A stretch of 64,000 nucleotides of DNA, taken from positions 17,980,817 to 18,044,816 of the forward strand of contig NC_092193.1 of assembly GCF_043641665.1 (NCBI RefSeq). Direction: 5' to 3'. The position numbers and the translations under genes are program-made. This stretch comes from Enoplosus armatus. Its lineage: Eukaryota; Chordata; Actinopteri; Centrarchiformes; Enoplosidae. The notes under the pieces were generated by a model. It was not told the origin of the DNA. It worked only from the letters and a program-made list of their open reading frames with translations, and did no database searches. Below, piece after piece: positions 60,998 through 64,000 of the stretch (within the stretch, counting starts at the first letter, position 1; each line of letters opens with the position of its first letter).

Positions 60998-61918
60998 CAT
61001 ACAGTACAGTTTCCAGTTGTCATCCCAAGACAGTTCTTTGCAGCACAGTGTGAGTTGTGGGGCTTACGATGGAGCTGAACAAAACACTAGAGAGCATTAA
61101 CTTCCCCAGTAAGGGCTTCTTTGTTGGGTCTCCCGGTGGAATCGAGACACTTAATTTAGCTCCTGACAGTGAAAGCAGTGAGAGGATATGGGAGTTATAT
61201 CTTATCCGATTAAGACCATAATGCCTTTTCCCCTTTTGCAATTATTGTAAAATGGTGAAAGTGGTTTGGTTATGTCTTTTTCATGTTATCTCGGCACAGT
61301 TGCCACAATGCAGGGACAACATTTGGGCTGGGTGTTGTTTTGCACTCCTTCTGAAATCCTTGGGGTTGTCTCGCCCATTTGCCGTAGCGTTGCCTCCTGC
61401 CTTTTGTCTTGCTGGAAGCCTGGTGTGTTATCACATTCGTCGTTTCTCTTCATATTGCAGCGGCATTACCTCAACTTGAACTCCCTTAAGATTTCCCAAG
61501 TGCTCTGAGATAATGCATCTAACGAACAGGGGTTACACTGACATTAATGTAGCGTTTCAGCATTAGACACACTGTTGCTGGAGTGGCCTAAATCTTTCAT
61601 AAAAGTGGTTTTAATGAGCTCGCAAGATTGTGTCTGAGTTCTCATTTTGCTGGTGGCCTTATCACATCTAGTTTATTCATTAATGAAGATGTGGCCCCTG
61701 GCGGAGGCAGGTCAGAGGTGATCTCAGTTGCCTCGGTTTGAAAAGGCGGAGATTGCACAGATAGTGGTGCATGTAGGATGCACATGCTCCATTGGGAATG
61801 TAATCAACATGACAGGTGCAACTGAAGTTGAGAGTGCAATGGGAGGGTTGTGGCAACCAAGCTGTAAAAGTGGATATAATGAAAAGAAACTCCAATCTCC
61901 CCAATGGGAAGTTTAAAG
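60111..61918. other. non-coding DNA right of the candidate promoter
   Basis: No coding exon is recognised. It holds a C-run at about 60510-60520 and (CA)n at 60960-60994. The stretches 61240-61520 and 61560-61780 are repeat-free and may be conserved. If a gene starts at 59 kb this is its first intron. Confidence 0.55.
60960..60994. repeat. (CA)17 microsatellite
   Basis: Pure CA array. Confidence 0.95.
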
Positions 61919-62318
61919 AATAGGTTGACATTTTGGGAACTACTGTTATTCACTTTCTTGCAGAGAGTTAGATAAGAAGATCCTCAGTGGAGTCAACCAG
62001 TGGAGACTCCAGGAAGTTACTGGTCCTTGCCAAGGAATAGTCCGGCACATAACCCCCATAACAATTGATTTTACACTTAGGTTTTTGTATGAATCAAACA
62101 AACAAGATATAACGGGTTAATTAGAGAGCGTCAGAGCTGCTGGTAGGCAGATTTTATTACCTTTGAACAGAGCCAGGGTAGCTGTTTCCCCCTGTTTCCA
62201 CTCTTTATGCTAAGCTAAGCTAACCAGCCACTGGCTCCAGCTTCATATTTAGCTTAATGTCGTGACATGGCGGTATCAATCTTCTCAGCAAGAATATTTC
62301 CCAAAATGTCAAACTATT
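61919..62318. mobile_element. R2 element with perfect 15-bp terminal inverted repeats
   Basis: TTGACATTTTGGGAA at 61925-61939 is the exact reverse complement of TTCCCAAAATGTCAA at 62298-62312; with a mismatch the pairing extends to 61919 and 62318. The element is 400 bp and has no ORF. Its interior has TAGGCAGATTTTATTACC, CCCTGTTTCCACTCTT and TATGCTAAGCTAAGCTAACC, shared with 35085-35292 and 44583-44780. A terminus-like AAGGAATAGTCCGGCACA also occurs inside, at about 62031. Non-autonomous DNA transposon (MITE). Confidence 0.85.
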
Positions 62319-64000
62319 ACTTAGACATCTTCCAGGCAGACCTCGGACAGGGTAATCCAAACAAAACAATCCTCCCATATTACTCTCTCAGTCTCTCGCT
62401 GACATCAACAAGCTGTTGTGCAAAAACCAGACATTGGAAAATATTTAAATGAACATTTCCTCTCCAATATGTTTGGACCTGTTTCAGTAATGAAATTGGA
62501 AATAGGCCCACATTGAACACAGCCCCCACAGAGTAGAAGATATCATCTTGCACATTACATTTACGTTTTTTTTTCACCGTATGACAAGGCTGTAAATCGC
62601 AATTCTATTTCCATTTATATCTTGTTACATATGAATTCATTACATTTTCTCCAATATCCATTTAGATATTATGCAAAATGGGACCATTCTGTTTACAGAA
62701 GCATCAAACCTTATCAAAGTGCACCTCAGTTGAATTTCATGTCGAAATGAGAAAAAGCGAAGAGAAAAGTGCTGGTTATCTGAAGAGTAAAACAATTAGG
62801 CCAGTAATTGTTGCTAATGGCAGTCAAGGCTTATGTAATGTAATCGATTCACATGTAATTTAATTTCACTTGTAGGCATATGTGTACATTCTGCAAAAAC
62901 AGCAGTCAGGCACCATTGACTTCAAGTGTTTTCTCACCGTTATGTCCCTCATTGCACTGACCCTGTTGAGTTGACAATGAGGCTGTGACCTCGCCACTAC
63001 AGAGAGTCTTGCTGGAATCAAATGGGGCAGTGAATTGCCAGCCCATCACACAATTATTTCCATTGTGTGGAGCTGGGTGGCTAGTAATCCTTGTGCCTTG
63101 GCCTGTAACATCGGGTGAGTGAGTGAAGTGTTCAGTGTGAAGCCAGCAGTGTCAGCCTGCCTCCCATGTTCAGCCGGAGCGGCCCGTCACTGCCCGCTTC
63201 ACTTCCAGAGGACTGGGCATCTTCAATGCATCAATGACACCAGCCATCACAAGGGACATGTAGCATGTGATAGCAGTGATTCATTAGGACTCAATTAGCT
63301 GGGAGGCATGGGGCGCCCTGCCATATGTCTCGAGGTTCTACGGCAATCTGTACCCACTCCCTACTACTGTACTCTCAACTGTCTTTGGCACTGTACAGTC
63401 TGTACATGTGTGTTGCATCTGTGCTGTACAGTACCAGCACTGGGCTGCAGTCTGTTCCTTTTCACAGGGCCGTCTTCTTTCATTAAAACAAGTCAGTCGT
63501 AGAGATTTAGCAACTCTGTCTCCAGCCACCCAGGTTCGGGGCTGGAAATGAGTCACAATGACCTTCAGCTCAACTCATGTTGCGCCAGTTGGCTCCGTAT
63601 GAAATACTCATCCATCTACTGAAGTATGAGGCTGCAGAGCTCCAGATACTGTAAATCTTAGGAGGTAAGAAAGGCCCCGCTCAATATCGACTCCGCCTCG
63701 CTTGCCAAGAGGCGGCGTGTGCTGCCGACAAGATCTATCCACCCTCAAATCTAGTTTGTCGTCTTATCTGTGCCAAGGTAAAAGACCCCCTTGTCCTCGT
63801 CCTCCGTGCCCCCACACACCCAATCAAACTCTTCCACAACCCGAAATTAATGAAATTAGATTGGAGCGGAGAGCAGCCTTAAGGAGAACAAGGGCAATGA
63901 ACACACCAAGCTCCAGATATGTGATGTGATGCGATGAGGCACATGCACATGCTGTAAAATACATGCAAGCTGGCATGTGATGTGTATTAATGACTGATAC
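62319..64000. other. non-coding DNA to the window end
   Basis: No coding exon is recognised. It is free of microsatellites, and the sequence from 62580 to 63250 and from 63660 to 63900 looks unusually complex. Short ORFs (for example 63702-63929) have no domain and lack splice consensus. Confidence 0.55.
62580..62875. promoter_or_regulatory. candidate conserved non-coding element
   Basis: A+T-rich, repeat-free sequence with dense transcription-factor-like words: ATTATGCAAAAT (octamer-like), CTTATCAAAG and GTTATCTG (GATA-like), CAATTAGGCC and TAATTTAATTT (homeodomain-like). Typical of a developmental enhancer, but this is appearance only. Confidence 0.3.

Noticed and set aside
14716..64000. 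Search for FASLG/TNFSF exons expected next to SUCO from mammalian synteny
   Set aside because: No frame shows TNF homology domain motifs, so none was annotated.
14716..64000. miR-199/miR-214 precursors, known in the DNM3 neighbourhood of this chromosomal region
   Set aside because: I did not see the mature sequences on either strand by reading; not annotated.

Overview
This is eukaryotic DNA, almost certainly from a ray-finned fish and probably a percomorph. The evidence is one vertebrate-type gene split into many small exons with GT-AG introns, very dense CA/GT and CT/GA microsatellites, and several dispersed repeat families of a kind I associate with percomorph genomes. There are no operons, phage genes, CRISPR arrays or bacterial signals. 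Most open reading frames outside the one gene are chance ORFs in non-coding DNA, microsatellites or repeats.

The only gene I can support is suco (SUN domain-containing ossification factor; SLP1/OPT family), on the + strand from the start codon at 1363 to the stop at 14204. I could join 24 coding exons in phase throughout: 4011 nt, 1336 residues plus stop. In order the protein has an N-terminal signal sequence or signal anchor, an acidic low-complexity luminal stretch, the conserved linker and SUN-like domain (exons 7-14), a long fast-evolving Ser/Thr/Pro/Glu-rich region (exon 18), a coiled coil (end of exon 18 to exon 20), one transmembrane helix (exon 21) and a basic C-terminal tail. Points of note are a probable GC-AG intron 4, a NAGNAG acceptor at exon 6, an in-frame (GAA)8 run, and a 21-nt microexon inside the SUN domain. 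Positions 1-1362 hold the likely promoter and 5' UTR, plus up to 1 kb of sequence with no recognisable gene.

From about 14.7 kb to 64 kb (nearly 50 kb) I find no credible coding exon. This stretch contains (a) at least six dispersed repeat families, most with two or more copies in the window and several with inverted termini; (b) some twenty microsatellites, a polypurine minisatellite and a 27-base C run; (c) patches of complex, non-repetitive sequence that look like candidate conserved non-coding elements, clustered at 37-40 kb, 50.7 kb and 56.5-63.9 kb; and (d) a promoter-like region at 58.9-60.1 kb with a CCAAT box, local CpG enrichment and two strong splice donors, possibly the non-coding 5' exon(s) of a + strand gene whose coding part lies beyond the window. 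This is the pattern of a regulatory gene desert next to suco.

I did not find a novel biological system. The best leads are gene-structure details of suco, the repeat families with their hairpin or nested architecture, and the unidentified promoter and regulatory landscape at the right-hand end.
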